In this document: positions 1 to 10,059 of the stretch, piece after piece | Numbering within the stretch: the first letter of the stretch is position 1 | Layout: each line of letters opens with the position of its first letter | NCBI GenBank assembly: GCA_014871385.1 | Contig: CM026426.1 | Span: 22,209,474 to 22,273,473, forward strand | Direction of reading: 5' to 3' | From: Ceratodon purpureus | Taxonomy: Eukaryota; Streptophyta; Bryopsida; Pseudoditrichales; Ditrichaceae | DNA: 64,000 nt | Notes under the pieces: generated by a model | Database searches by the model: none | Told to the model about the DNA's origin: nothing | Seen by the model: only the letters and a program-made list of their open reading frames with translations | Program-made: the position numbers and the translations under genes

Positions 1-718
1 GTTTCGTCCACAAACCCCAACGTTTCGGAAAAGACACCGTCTCACAACTGACTTAGAATACTCTGGTCAGCAGGTCACACAGACGACTACTTCCGATCCG
101 TGAGACTACAACGACAAACCAATCCGGATCTGGGAGAACCAAGATCTGATTATCCCTAGGAGACCCGTGCCACGTTCCGAATCCCCCTCTCACAGTGTAC
201 GGAACCTCTTCAGAAGTTCAGGGAGCCCGATCAAGTATTCCTCAATCCGCTTCGACCCTAGCGACGGCTATTCTGCGTGAGGTTGGGTTGGGGACAGAAC
301 AGTGAGGCTTCACTCCTACGACAATCCCCTAAATCTCTCCGCTCGATCCCATTACCTTTCCGGTTCGGGTCTCGTCACAACTCCCCTCACCTTCCTATCC
401 GAGCTACAGCGGAACTCTCATATCCTTCCCGGATCATTCACACTTAACTGGAAACCACGCACAGTACTTGCAAAACACGAATACTTTACTGATAAGGAAT
501 ATAGGGAGAAAACATGCAAAACGAAGACTCGGACTGCATCGCCTTCCTCGTTTAAGTAAGCAGGGGTTTTCACAAAAGCGGCGGCGCCGGCAGTTCAATC
601 AAAACCCTAATCCCTAATTATCTACCTAGAATCCTACTTTACGAATAATCCGGATCTCCCGATCCGAAACCTACTCCTATAAATCCGGAAAGTGACTGCC
701 AGTTGCAGCGAGAGGAAT
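1..718. other. Intergenic, no supported gene
   Basis: This stretch is moderately GC-rich and has many CCGGATC/GATCCG words, like the flanks of the next gene. A short open frame at 302-559 (+) has no recognisable domain and ordinary intergenic composition, so I do not call it. The segment is probably the downstream flank of the same repeat that carries the 719-2928 gene. Confidence 0.5.
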
Positions 719-2928
719 CTACCCCATCTTCGTCTTCTTGTGGCTCTCCTGCTCTCGGTCTTTCTCCTTCGACTTGGTCATCCGTGGCTCGGATCCTTCT
801 GTCCTCGCTGCCCGCTCCGCCTGACGCCTAGCACTCCGTTCCGCCTTTGACTCCTTCGTCTTGGTCTCCAAGGAAAGCCGGGTAACGACCCGGTTCTTCG
901 AAGATTTGGGAGACTTCGGCAACATATGCGAGGGAGGGGTTCCGGACGTAGGGGTCTGAGTCCCAGTTCCGGCTGTCCCAACCGGGGAGCTCGCATAAGT
1001 TTCCGAGTCGGACCCGGAAATCGTAATGGGGCCCTTCCCTGCCCGATCCTTCCTCTTCCTCAAAACTCTGTGAGCACCGGCACTGTCAGCAGGGGAAGCC
1101 ACCACTGGCGTTCCGGTGGGGGTAGGCGTCACCGTTCTGGTCTTGGCTGTGGGTGAAGGGGTAAGTGCCCCCTCCTGAGTCATTCGAGTCCGTCCGGTTG
1201 GTGAAATGGACCTTCCCCATTCCGCTCCGGCCACCTCCCCTTGGTAAACCGGAACAATTACTGACGATCCGAGTGTTGGGAGAACAACCGGCTGCACGGG
1301 CCGAGTTACCTCTTCCGTAACCGTCCGTTCCTCGGATCGCCTAACGATGACTGTAGTCCCTGTCACCTCCGCCTGACCGGTGGGGATCGCGCAACCTTGC
1401 TGAGCCGTGCTGGCTCCGGGTGACGCCACCTGACTTTGGTGTTCCCGGATCATATCCGCGATCGTCCGAGCCAGTTTGAAGATATCCGAGTCGACCGCCA
1501 TCTGCTCCTCAAGCTGGAGGTTGCGCTCCAATGGGGTCCTAAATGCTACACCGCGGGATTCCCCTACAATGGTCCGAGAGGGAGATCTGGGAAACTTGCT
1601 TCCGACGCTGGGACTTCCAACTCCCGGATTGAGCAGCTGCCAAACCTTCTTTTTAGAATCTGGTTCATCGAGTGCTCGCATTTGGAAAGGATCATGATGA
1701 TCCTCTGCTTGTTCTCCAAATCTGCAGGATGCAACTCATTCTCGTCGAACAACCGAGCGTTGTTAACTATAGCACCCGGATTCCCTACCAACTTCCGAAG
1801 CTCACCCAATGTCTCCTCTTGCTCGGCATGGAACTTCCGGATCTCCTCGCTCTTCGTCGCCAGTTCCCTCGTAAGCTCCTGCAACTGAAGCTCCAACTGC
1901 TTCTTCTCGCTCCGAAGCTTCGGGGCGTCCTTCAAAAGCTCCACCTCTTGGATCACCTCCTCTTGTAAACAGCCCCCGAGTGACGTGCAGACTCTCCGGA
2001 ACAGCGTCTCGATCCGATCGTAAGAGGCCTGGGCCCGATGAGTTTCCTCCCGAATTCCCCGGAATGGTTCAACCAGAAATCCTCGCTCGGAACTGACCTC
2101 CTTCCGTTCCGCATCTCCCCGGGCCGTGGAGGGCTCCGCGTGCTGCGACGTAGCACGTTCCAATCGCGACTTGGAGTAGGCCTTTGTAGCGCCGGGATTC
2201 GGAATGATCGTCGTATCATCATCCCCTTCCGTGGACGCCGTATCCAAGGTTTCGCGGTGCGGTACGACATCCAACCCTGGCGGGATCTCCTGATAATTGA
2301 GGAAGTTCTTCGCCACAGTATAACTCTCCTCCTCCTTATCCATCAGCAAGCTATACCTATGATAGAGGTGGTAGAGAAAAGGGGTGATTGGCGTCGGCTT
2401 CTTTCCGATCGAGGGCACCAACTTCTGCACGGTTTCCGCCATGAGTGCAGCCCAATTCACCGGACGCTCTCTTGTGTACGCTCCAAGTATGGTGTTTCCG
2501 ATCGTGATGGTGACTTGTTCCGATTTCAACGGATACAGGATCGGAACGAGGAAGGCTAGGACCTGTCTCTGTCTCCTATCCTTACAGGCATCTATCGGGT
2601 ATCCATTATTCTTATGGATCTTTCCGTGGAACCTATCCTGTACGTACTTATCCGTCCGGGTTGCCAAAAGGAGTCTGTTCTGCTCAAAACTGTAAGTTTC
2701 CGCCCATTGTTCCGCGCACCACAGTGTGGGCTTGCCCCGGATCGTGTTGTCCCACCTATTGTCCGGCCCGTCCAGGTTCTCCGCCACCATTGCCTCATCC
2801 TTCAGCAACCATGGCCGTGACAGCAAACCCTCGCATCTCATCCGGGTGAGGTCGTCAATCAACTCGTTCATCGCTGACTCTCTCTCCGGAGTGGCGGGGC
2901 TAAGAACTCTACACTGAACATGCGCCAT
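719..2928 (-). pseudogene. Lineage-specific repeat-associated gene with one frameshift
   Basis: Two minus-strand open frames (2928-1564 and 1681-719) overlap in different phases. Around 1715-1735 the second frame reads back sensibly upstream of its first Met (QAEDHHDPFQMRALDEPDSK), so this is best read as one gene of about 735 codons broken by a single indel. The N-terminal half is a globular region rich in Trp, Tyr and Pro, including KKPTPITPFLYHLYHRYSLL. The middle is a predicted coiled coil (KKQLELQLQELTRELATKSEE). The C-terminal half is disordered, rich in Ser, Pro and Thr, and ends in a Lys/Arg/Glu tail (KSKEKDREQESHKKTK). I do not recognise a named family. From memory it resembles proteins that recur in repeats of non-seed plants, possibly the unnamed ORF of a retroelement, but this is weak. 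Start chosen: the ATG at 2928, the first in the frame. Confidence 0.55.
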
Positions 2929-3389
2929 TCCTACGTCTCACTTCTCTCCCTTTGCGATCCGACAACAAGAAACCCGGCAATCCAACTGCCAGTGAATCGG
3001 AAAAGTCAAAACACCTCACCGCTCTTTAACTCTCTACTCCTAGTTCGCAAAAAGGAACTCCAAACCCTAATACTCCCGCTCATATACCCAGGTTATCATG
3101 AACGCTGCGGCGGCCCGTAATTGCAGCCGCGACCGTACCGAGCTAGGCACCTATCCGAGTCATGATGACTTCCGCGTCGTTTTGGATCCTAGACGCGGTT
3201 ACGGTAACGGTCAGTTCTCGGATCGTCGATCCGTTCCGAGGTTTCTCTTCCGAGTTCCGTGATCAAGGTTCCGAGAATACTTCCTGCGTTAACTGTTTTA
3301 AGGTTCCTGGAGTATCCAATTTGTGCTAACTCCTAATGCGGCTAGGGCCTAGCTAGTTTTTACCTAATTAACCAAAAAAATGAAAATTA
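2929..3389. other. Upstream flank of the 719-2928 gene
   Basis: No gene seen. It contains many TCCGA/CGGATC words like those in 1-718, which suggests the same repeat extends to about 3340. It probably includes the promoter of the 719-2928 gene, but I see no clear TATA box. Confidence 0.35.
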
Positions 3390-3924
3390 AATGAAATTCT
3401 AACACCGGATGGGGCTCTTCCGGTTTATTCTGAGTTTCTCGGATCATACACCCCCCCTTCTCCCTGTAGAGAGGGCAAGTGGCGCTCCCTTCTCCATGGT
3501 TCTTGCAAAGAGGCATATGAAGGAGAAGGTCATCGAAAGGAGCTGAAGGAAGGGGGAGGTGAAGGAAGGGAGGTGTGTAATAAATATCTTCGAAGTCAAC
3601 TAGAACCACAGACAATTCTAGCCAACTTTTAAGTGTTCTTGGAATGAACCACCCAACCACGAGGATCTCCTCAAGACTCTAACTCAAATATATAAGAGAA
3701 AATATAAAGTGAGTTCCTATTAGCCTTGGAGGATTTTATATACCTCCCTACCATGCCTAGTGCTCTCTAAGGTTAAGGGACAATTACTTCTTAAAGTAAA
3801 AATACTTTCCCTTCTAATCTTAAACCTTACAGAATCTTTTTAGTTCTCTTAGTTTTAGTGCAACTAATATCTTAGTGGAGATTAACTATTAGTTTAGTCT
3901 TACTTTATATTAGCCAATGCTACA
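3390..3924 (-). repeat. Putative 3' LTR of the chromovirus
   Basis: On the minus strand this segment begins with TGTAGCATTGG directly after a purine-rich stretch (TTGGGAAGA, 3925-3933) that could be the polypurine tract. That stretch lies 40 bp beyond the chromodomain stop. A TATA box (GGTATATAAAATCC, around 3732-3745) lies inside. This is the layout expected of U3-R in a Ty3 LTR. The far end near 3390 is uncertain, and no matching 5' LTR is seen. Confidence 0.4.
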
Positions 3925-4701
3925 TCTTCCCAATTTAATCATGAGCGTCTCTGCTCAAATGGTCCAAAAATCTTAAAATTTTGAGTGTTTTCTTTTGAAA
4001 TTTTTTTCAACTTTCATATCGGAAACACTAACACTCTTGACACCTTTCTTTAGTGTTAGCCGCTCTTGTGAACGTGCCACGGTGTCCCAATATTCTTTGA
4101 GCACTTCTAAACTCAAATTTTTTTCTAGCTCCCAAGAATTGTGTTCAAGGCCATATCCGAGCCACTTAATGAGATAATACTTCTGGGGCCTCGTACGACT
4201 ACCGCTTATCTCATGTGCTAGAACTCGTTCAACTTCAAACGACATTTCATCATCTTCTTCAAGGATTGGTGGTGGTGAGGGTTGTACTTTGCCAGAAGCC
4301 CTATATAGCTTTAGAAGTAAAACATGAAATACAGGATGTATCTTCAATGTCTCTTACAAACTTAATTTGTAAGCCACATTGCCCACCCTCTTCATTATCC
4401 TAAAAAGACCAATCCATCTAGGCAACAATTTCTTTGCTCCTGAAATCTTTAACTTAATGTTAGACGTACTTAATAGTACTTGAGCTCCAACATCAAAAGA
4501 GAGTTCTCTTCTCTTTGTATCAGTATAGGAATTTTGTGCCGCTAATAAATGCTTCTTTGCCTCTTGCAAAATATTAGACATTGATTGCGCTAAGTCCTGT
4601 GTAGTAAGGACATGACACATGCTGATCGCAGGGTTCAATGGTGTCAAGGGATGCTACCATAATTCAACATAAAAGGAGTGGTTCTTATTGATTCTTGCTA
4701 A
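3925..4701 (-). mobile_element. Ty3/chromovirus integrase C-terminus plus chromodomain (decayed)
   Basis: Read on the minus strand, the segment opens with the integrase motif QESIRTTPFMLNYG, then HPLTPLNP in another phase (one base lost near 4650). Next is a GPY/F-type region (PRWIGLFRIMKRVGNVAYKL, 4354-4440). After a second phase change near 4350 come HPVFHVLLLKLY and a chromodomain (FEVERVLAHEI..., YYLIKWLGYG..., SWELEKNL; 4060-4230). This order is typical of plant chromoviruses of the Ty3 group; the chromodomain is thought to steer integration to heterochromatin. The segment is the 3' half of an integrase whose 5' half lies at 16311-17090, separated by the 4702-16310 insertion. It is not functional. 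Confidence 0.88.
4696..4701. repeat. Target-site duplication, left copy
   Basis: TGCTAA here pairs with TGCCAA at 16311-16316 (5 of 6 match). Each copy falls at the same Trp-Gln position of the split integrase. Removing 4702-16310 plus one copy restores an open integrase frame (WQESI). The mismatch turns the Trp codon of the left copy into TAG on the minus strand. Confidence 0.7.
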
Positions 4702-4754
4702 GGAGTGAGTACACTACACCGGGTATACTTTGAGCACATTTTAGACGTACTTTT
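4702..4754 (+). repeat. Left terminal inverted repeat of the 11.6-kb element
   Basis: Starts GGAGTGAGTACACTAC and ends with GACGTACTTTT. It aligns with the inverted right end 16261-16310 over about 50 bp with several mismatches and short gaps; the strongest block is ACACTACRC. Confidence 0.65.
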
Positions 4755-4881
4755 AGAGCACATTTATGCTAGTAAGTAAGTGTTGTACTTCTCCTGGAAA
4801 ATCCTAGCCGTCGATACCACCACCGCGATCCACCTGCGCCCATGCTCAGATTGACTAATAAGGGTGGACTTGACCAGTGGT

Positions 4882-4893
4882 TTTAGGTAACCG
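4882..4893 (+). promoter_or_regulatory. Conserved upstream motif TTTAGGTAACCG
   Basis: TTTAGGTAACCG, preceded by TGACCAGT at 4871, occurs upstream of the broken RING-like gene. The same two words in the same order occur upstream of its intact homologue (61573-61600). Spacing to the ATG differs (about 800 versus 200 bp), partly because of the 4996-5415 duplication. A role as promoter element is inferred. Confidence 0.4.
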
Positions 4894-4995
4894 GATTGGG
4901 TCTTCCTTGTTGTAGCCGGTAGTCATCGTCTCGCACCTCCATGTTTCTCTAGTCTCGTTGGTGTTGGTGGTGTTGGTCTAGTCTCGGTTGTATTT

Positions 4996-5415
4996 TTTGG
5001 TTTTGCAATTTGCTTAAAAGTTGGAGTTTTATAGAGGAGGGTCTTTTGTTCTGATATTATTTGTTGTGTTGTCAGATGGAGGGTTAGAGGTTTTGTGAGG
5101 GATAGGGGGATCAAGTGTTACAGGGTTTGAGGGTTAGAGGTTTCAGTGAGGGACAGAGGGATTGAGAGTTAGAGTTTTTGTGAGTTGCGTGTGTTGTGCT
5201 TAGGGTTTGGTTTTGCAATTTGCTTAGAAGTTGGAAGTTTTGGAGAGGAGGGTTATCTGTTTTGTTGTTATTTGTTGTGTTGTGAGTTCAAATGGAGGGT
5301 TAGAGGTTTGGGGAGGGATAGAGGGATCGAGTGTTAGATTTTTTGAGGATTAGAGTTTCTGTGAGAACAAAGGGATTGAGAGTTACAGTTTTGTGAGATG
5401 CGTTTGTTTTGCTGA
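4996..5415. repeat. Tandem duplication, two 210-bp units
   Basis: Both units begin TTTGGTTTTGCAATTTGCTT (4996 and 5206) and contain GGAGGGTTAGAGGTTT, GAGGGATAG and GGATTGAGAGTTA in the same order. A partial third start (TTTGGTTTAGG) follows at 5416. The repeat lies between the conserved upstream motif and the RING-like pseudogene, so it probably lengthens the 5' leader. Confidence 0.75.
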
Positions 5416-5693
5416 GGGTTTGGTTTAGGTTAGGATTTCACTTGTTTTTGCGTCATTGTTTAGGGTCTTTGTTTGTTGGAGAGGAGTTTTGTTATTGGGT
5501 GCGATTGCTGAGATGGATATTCAGGGTTTGAGGATTTAGAGATAGATTCTTTTTTTGCAGTTATGGTTGATTTTCTTGCAAGTGTTTGCGATAAGGTTTA
5601 GGTGCTCCTCTAGGGTAAGAGTTGGAACATGTGTTTATCGTTTTTGCTTCACGTAGGTTTAGGGCGTAGATCTTGTTGCCGCGGGTCTTTAGC

Positions 5694-7653
5694 AATGTCG
5701 AGGAAGTCCAAGTCCGGGGATTTAGAAGGAGTGATATCGATTTCTCGGGATGGAAAGATTAGGTCTAGAGGGAGTGCGGGATCTAGGATGGGAGTGAAGG
5801 TCGGTAAGACTAAGTTGGGGGTAGTCAAGTAGTAGGGATGATCGTGAAGGAGGAGGAGCGCTTTCTCGACATCGACGACTTGCAAGAGTTGATAGAGAGT
5901 TTGAAATCTCCTCCGGATGTGTTGACTTGGGAGTACTTTTGTGATAGGTACAATATGGAGTGCGGCCCTAACTCCATCAACCCCCATCGTTGTCGGAAGG
6001 ATAAAGATATCAGCGACAAGACAATGCAAGAGTTGGGTTTGAGGTCGGAGGGGGTTAAAGGGCGTGGTGGATACTCGTGGTCTGATTGCAAGGTGCGGGA
6101 GATAGTAAACCGCATCAAGTATATGCATCCAATTGTGTATCAACACGGACCTAAAGAGATACCAAGATGTGTGACGAAGCAATTTGGTGTTAGCGTGGTC
6201 TTGGAATACCAAAAGAACTTGGTTAATTGGGCGTTGTATGGCCAATAGAGACCAATAACAGTCAGCGAAGAAAGTACGAGCAGGATCTCTTGAAGCTCCA
6301 ATTTGCCATCAATACGATAGCGAAGGTGACGAAGCGGACTTGGAGGAGTCTCAAGGTCAATGTTGCGGTGAAGTTGGAGCCGAACGTTGGAATGGAGGCT
6401 GCAATGCCCACAAAGGTATGTACACTAAACTATACCCAGTCTTTCCTATTATGTATGTTGTTTGTTTATTTTCTGCTCTACATTAGGGTGTATGATTTTA
6501 TTTTATGTTATAGAAGACATTGCAATGACAATGGATTGATTTAAATTTCTAGTTTTATAGGGTACTGAATAGAAATCATTGGATTTAATGAGTCAGTGAT
6601 ATAGGATTCTGCGTAGGTCTATACTTCGCATTGCATTAGCCCGTTTAATTGAAATGAATTGCATTGTAATATACGTCTGTTGTGATTAAGGTTAATTTCG
6701 TTGGTTCATTTTTATGTCAAGATGCAACATATACTCTAAAAGCATTGTTTCTAACTATCTATTTGCCTACCTTCAATGTATGTGTTGTTGTAGAGGAGGG
6801 CTATCCCGCCATCAAGCAATTTGCCAACCAGTAGAAAAATGGGGAGGAAAGGTGAATTTGCCATTTCCACGATGAAGGTAGAGGACCGGGGAATAACCTC
6901 GATGTCAAAACTGGAGTATTTCGAGACAATGCAGACAATGTTACTAATGGAGATAGAGGGATTGAAGTTGGACGAGGAGTTGGCGACGAAGGCTAAGGAT
7001 CGAGCTGCTCAAGACCAGCAACTTGCGCTTTTGATGGTGGAGTCCTACGAGGCTAATTTGGCCTCTCTTCAAAATGCGGACGTGGCACATCCGGTAAAGT
7101 AGGGGAAGAGCAGTCTATTAGCAGAGCTGTTGGAGGAACAGAAGCAAGTCCTAGCAAGGGAGAAGGTGGAGGCGCTAGTGAAAGATTTAGCCGCAGTAGC
7201 TACGGGAGCAGAAGTTGCGGATGTGTGAAAGGGTGAAGGTTGAGATCGATCGCATCAAGTATGGAAGGCAATCTGCACCTCAACCCAGTGCCACTTGTAT
7301 ACCATAACAGTGCGTTTGGCGAAGACGAGTCTCCCGAGCGCGGGTTCTTGAAATTCACAAGTGTGCCCTTTGCGATTTTAACTCCTCAAAGAGTGATATA
7401 GTTATAGCAAGCTGTAAGCACATGTATTGCCCATTCTGCGCAAAGGTGACCTATGAGAGTAGGTACAAGTGTGCCGCAGCTAATTGTAGTGATAAATTGG
7501 TAGACCCAGATTGGCACCGTAGTTTTGGATGGAGAGGTCTAGGTACTCTTGTCGTCAAAGATGTTGCTGCCAAGATGACCTTGTGTAACAAGGAGGTGGT
7601 GCAGTTGCTTGCTGAACGAGCTGAACGAGCACGGCTACTATGTCCAAACAGAG
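5694..7653 (+). pseudogene. Broken RING-like gene, homologue of 61802-63692
   Basis: From the ATG at 5694 the frame is broken near 5830, then 5838-6248 matches the intact homologue (HPIVYQHG here, HPILYQHG there; GYSWSDC versus GYAWGDC). A phase change at 6245 continues with ETNNSQRRKYEQ. An apparent intron runs from 6415 (AAG|GTATGT) to about 6793 (tag|AGG); the homologue has none. A charged helical region follows (6801-7226) with a TAG at 7100. After another shift comes a zinc-finger-like end: CALC, then CKHMYCPFC, then CAAANC, then WHRSFGW (7357-7530), closing on a donor-like GAG|GTCAGT at 7653. The spacing C-x2-C, C-x-H-x2-C-x2-C resembles RING-HC, but the last Cys pair is C-x5-C. If once active it might have been a ubiquitin ligase; this is unproven. 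Confidence 0.75.
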
Positions 7654-8337
7654 GTCAGTACTCACGGTGGCCTTTACTTCAAATGCCATTGTACCTTGTT
7701 GTGTTTAGATACTGCCAAAAGGATTTGAGATTCTTCGGAACGTAGAGCTTATAGTACTTTTCTTCCCTTTAGTATGAGGGATAGTACTAAAGATGTACTC
7801 AGTAGCATTTTTTTGTTTTCCGTTACAACCTAGAGTCACTAATCAGAAGTACTTGTCCTGCACAGGCTCAAAGAAGATTATATTCCCCTCTACAGTTTAT
7901 ACTTTTAATACCTTGAGTCATTTTTCATTTTTTTGTTTGTTTTACTTATTGTATTCTTTTGATACTTTCATGTACATGTTGCTTATTTTACGAAGTATGT
8001 GTAGATCAAATACTTTTGGTAAATTTAAATGTTGACGCACTAGTTGTATATGTTGTACATGATGTATTTATTTTCAGATTCTAGATTAGTTCAGCGTAGT
8101 ACCCTTTGTATGAGTGATAATTTATCTGTAATCCAAAGCGTACTTACTAGTACTTGCTTCAATTGTTCTAGTACTTAGGTGGCATAATAGTACTACGTTC
8201 CTCTAGAATAGTACTAGCAAAGTATCGAGGTTTAGTTAATATAGAAGTACTAATTGAATTTTTTGCTGTAGTAGACGTACTTATAGTATATTGATGTACT
8301 TTTGAATGACTTGTTAATTTAGATTGTTTGTTTTGAT
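7654..8337. other. Non-coding, GTAC-rich spacer
   Basis: Probably an intron or a decayed spacer after the RING-like exon. It holds many copies of GTACTT, AGTACT and TAGTAC on both strands (densest 8060-8300). The same words fill 14060-14560 and both ends of the element, so they look like element-specific repeats rather than a gene. Confidence 0.5.
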
Positions 8338-9864
8338 GACAGATTTGTCTTTGAAGCCCATGTCGTGCCTTTCTCATGGGCTTGCTAGTGGTGGAGAGCA
8401 AAGTCAAGCCGTTTGCTCTACGCAATTTAAAGACTCCGCTAGTGAAGAAACGTTTACTAGCAGCCTAGTAGTGAGAGGAAGATAGAGGTAAGACCGTGGT
8501 GGACAGTCTAGTGAAGATTAATCTCACAACCACAAGGTCTGGAACGTCAATCGGGAGATCTAAGGGGCGGAAATCGGAAGCACGAGCTCAACTACCTTCG
8601 GAGAAAGTTTACAAGTGCCTTGAAAAGGATTCACGCTGGAAATCAAAGGTGAAGGAGTCCGACTTGATTGAAGAATCAGAAGAGGAAGACTTTGAATCCG
8701 AGGGTATGCCATTCTAACTCTACTTACGAGGTATTAAAGTAAACAGAGCATATTGTATTTCAATTGTGATATAAACCGAGATTTTGGATAGTGTGTGATT
8801 TGTCCACAAGGTATTCCAGCTCTAATTGTTCATGTGGAATTGTAGGGGATAACTGTCTTGATCTAAAGTCCAGCTTGGGGACTACAATAAGTGGCAACAA
8901 TAGTAAAAGCGAAGAGAGCGAGAATGAAGATGAGGGAGAAAGTGGCCTTAGTCGCGAGATTTTGCTAGAAGTCAAACCAAGAGAAGATAATGGGCCGAGG
9001 AAGGACATCGAGAAGAAGTTCAGGGATGAGGGTTTAATTCAAAACCCACCGGTTCAGATGGTGGCAGCCCAAGACAGTGAGATAGTGGAACGCCCACGTG
9101 AAATTTAGCCCACGACTAACGTGGGTGAAGAAGGGGAGCCAAGACATGACATAGGCTTAGGTCCGGGGAGGTAAAGAGGGATAGTGACATAGAGTTGGAC
9201 AGTGAAATAGAAGGAGGAGGGGAGACTAAGGGTAAGGTAGGGGGGGTATTCAGGTACTCAAGGTTGTAGGAGACGAGGGATTAAACGAGGGGCAAGAAGA
9301 GGTGTTGGAACAGGAGAGCCTGAAAATATGGGGCAAGCCTTGGACCTCCTTGGTTCAATCCAATCTGGCAGTGTATATGCCCACCAACCAGAATAAGGCC
9401 TGTCCTATAGAGGAGAATCCGTTGGGCATGAAGACAAGGGCAGAGGGAGATGAGGGGGACAGAGGTGTTGGGAACCAGGCCAAGGAGAAACATGTGAAGG
9501 GGAAGAGAAAGTCCTTAGAAGGGAGGAGGCTTCGGGAGGAGCTGGAAGAACAAGGTGTGATTGGAAGAGTGGGTGGCGGAGAGCAAGGGCCAGCTGAGAG
9601 GACTCAAGCTAGTAGAAGATCCATCGACGCTGGAGATGAAGTCCAAGGAGATGAAGGTGATGAGTTGGCAATCCAACGGAAGTCCAAGCCAAGAAAACAG
9701 AACATGGAGTGTGCGGTGGGAAAAAGGTGGGCAGAAGAAATCAAGCAAAAGAAAGTCAAAGGAGACTCCTCCTCTACGTAGCTGCCATGATGTTGCAAGT
9801 CCCGGAGGCAGCCCATGCGGAAAAAAACTCAAGCCGGTGAACATTGTATTGGCGTCCTCTAACT
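8338..9864 (+). pseudogene. Decayed charged, low-complexity exons
   Basis: After an acceptor-like ...GATGACAG at 8337, short plus-strand open frames follow: 8338-8480, 8496-8717 (ending in EESEEEDFESEG), 8791-9108 (NSKSEESENEDEGE), and 9302-9781 (KEKHVKGKRKSLEGRR..., SKPRKQN). They are acidic then basic, with nuclear-localisation-like clusters and no recognisable domain. Position and strand fit either the tail of the RING-like gene or the N-terminal linker of the SET gene that follows. Several stops and phase changes show that none of it is intact. Exon limits are guesses. Confidence 0.35.
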
Positions 9865-10059
9865 AATTGATGTAGTAGGGTTGTGCAGGATTGTGTTGGG
9901 TTGTGTAGGCTGTTGAGTATGGGTGCAAAAGATTTTGTACAATATGCTTTATATCTTCAGATATACATACCAGGAGTCTTTTGGGTCTATGGTTTATTCT
10001 TCTATACTTTGACATGTTTGTATGTGTTCCAATACGTGCCAAAACAACTCACCTTGCTC

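Noticed and set aside
5649-6245. 198-codon minus-strand frame opposite the broken RING-like gene
   Set aside because: It is a shadow of the coding strand; the plus strand has clear homology to 61802-63692.
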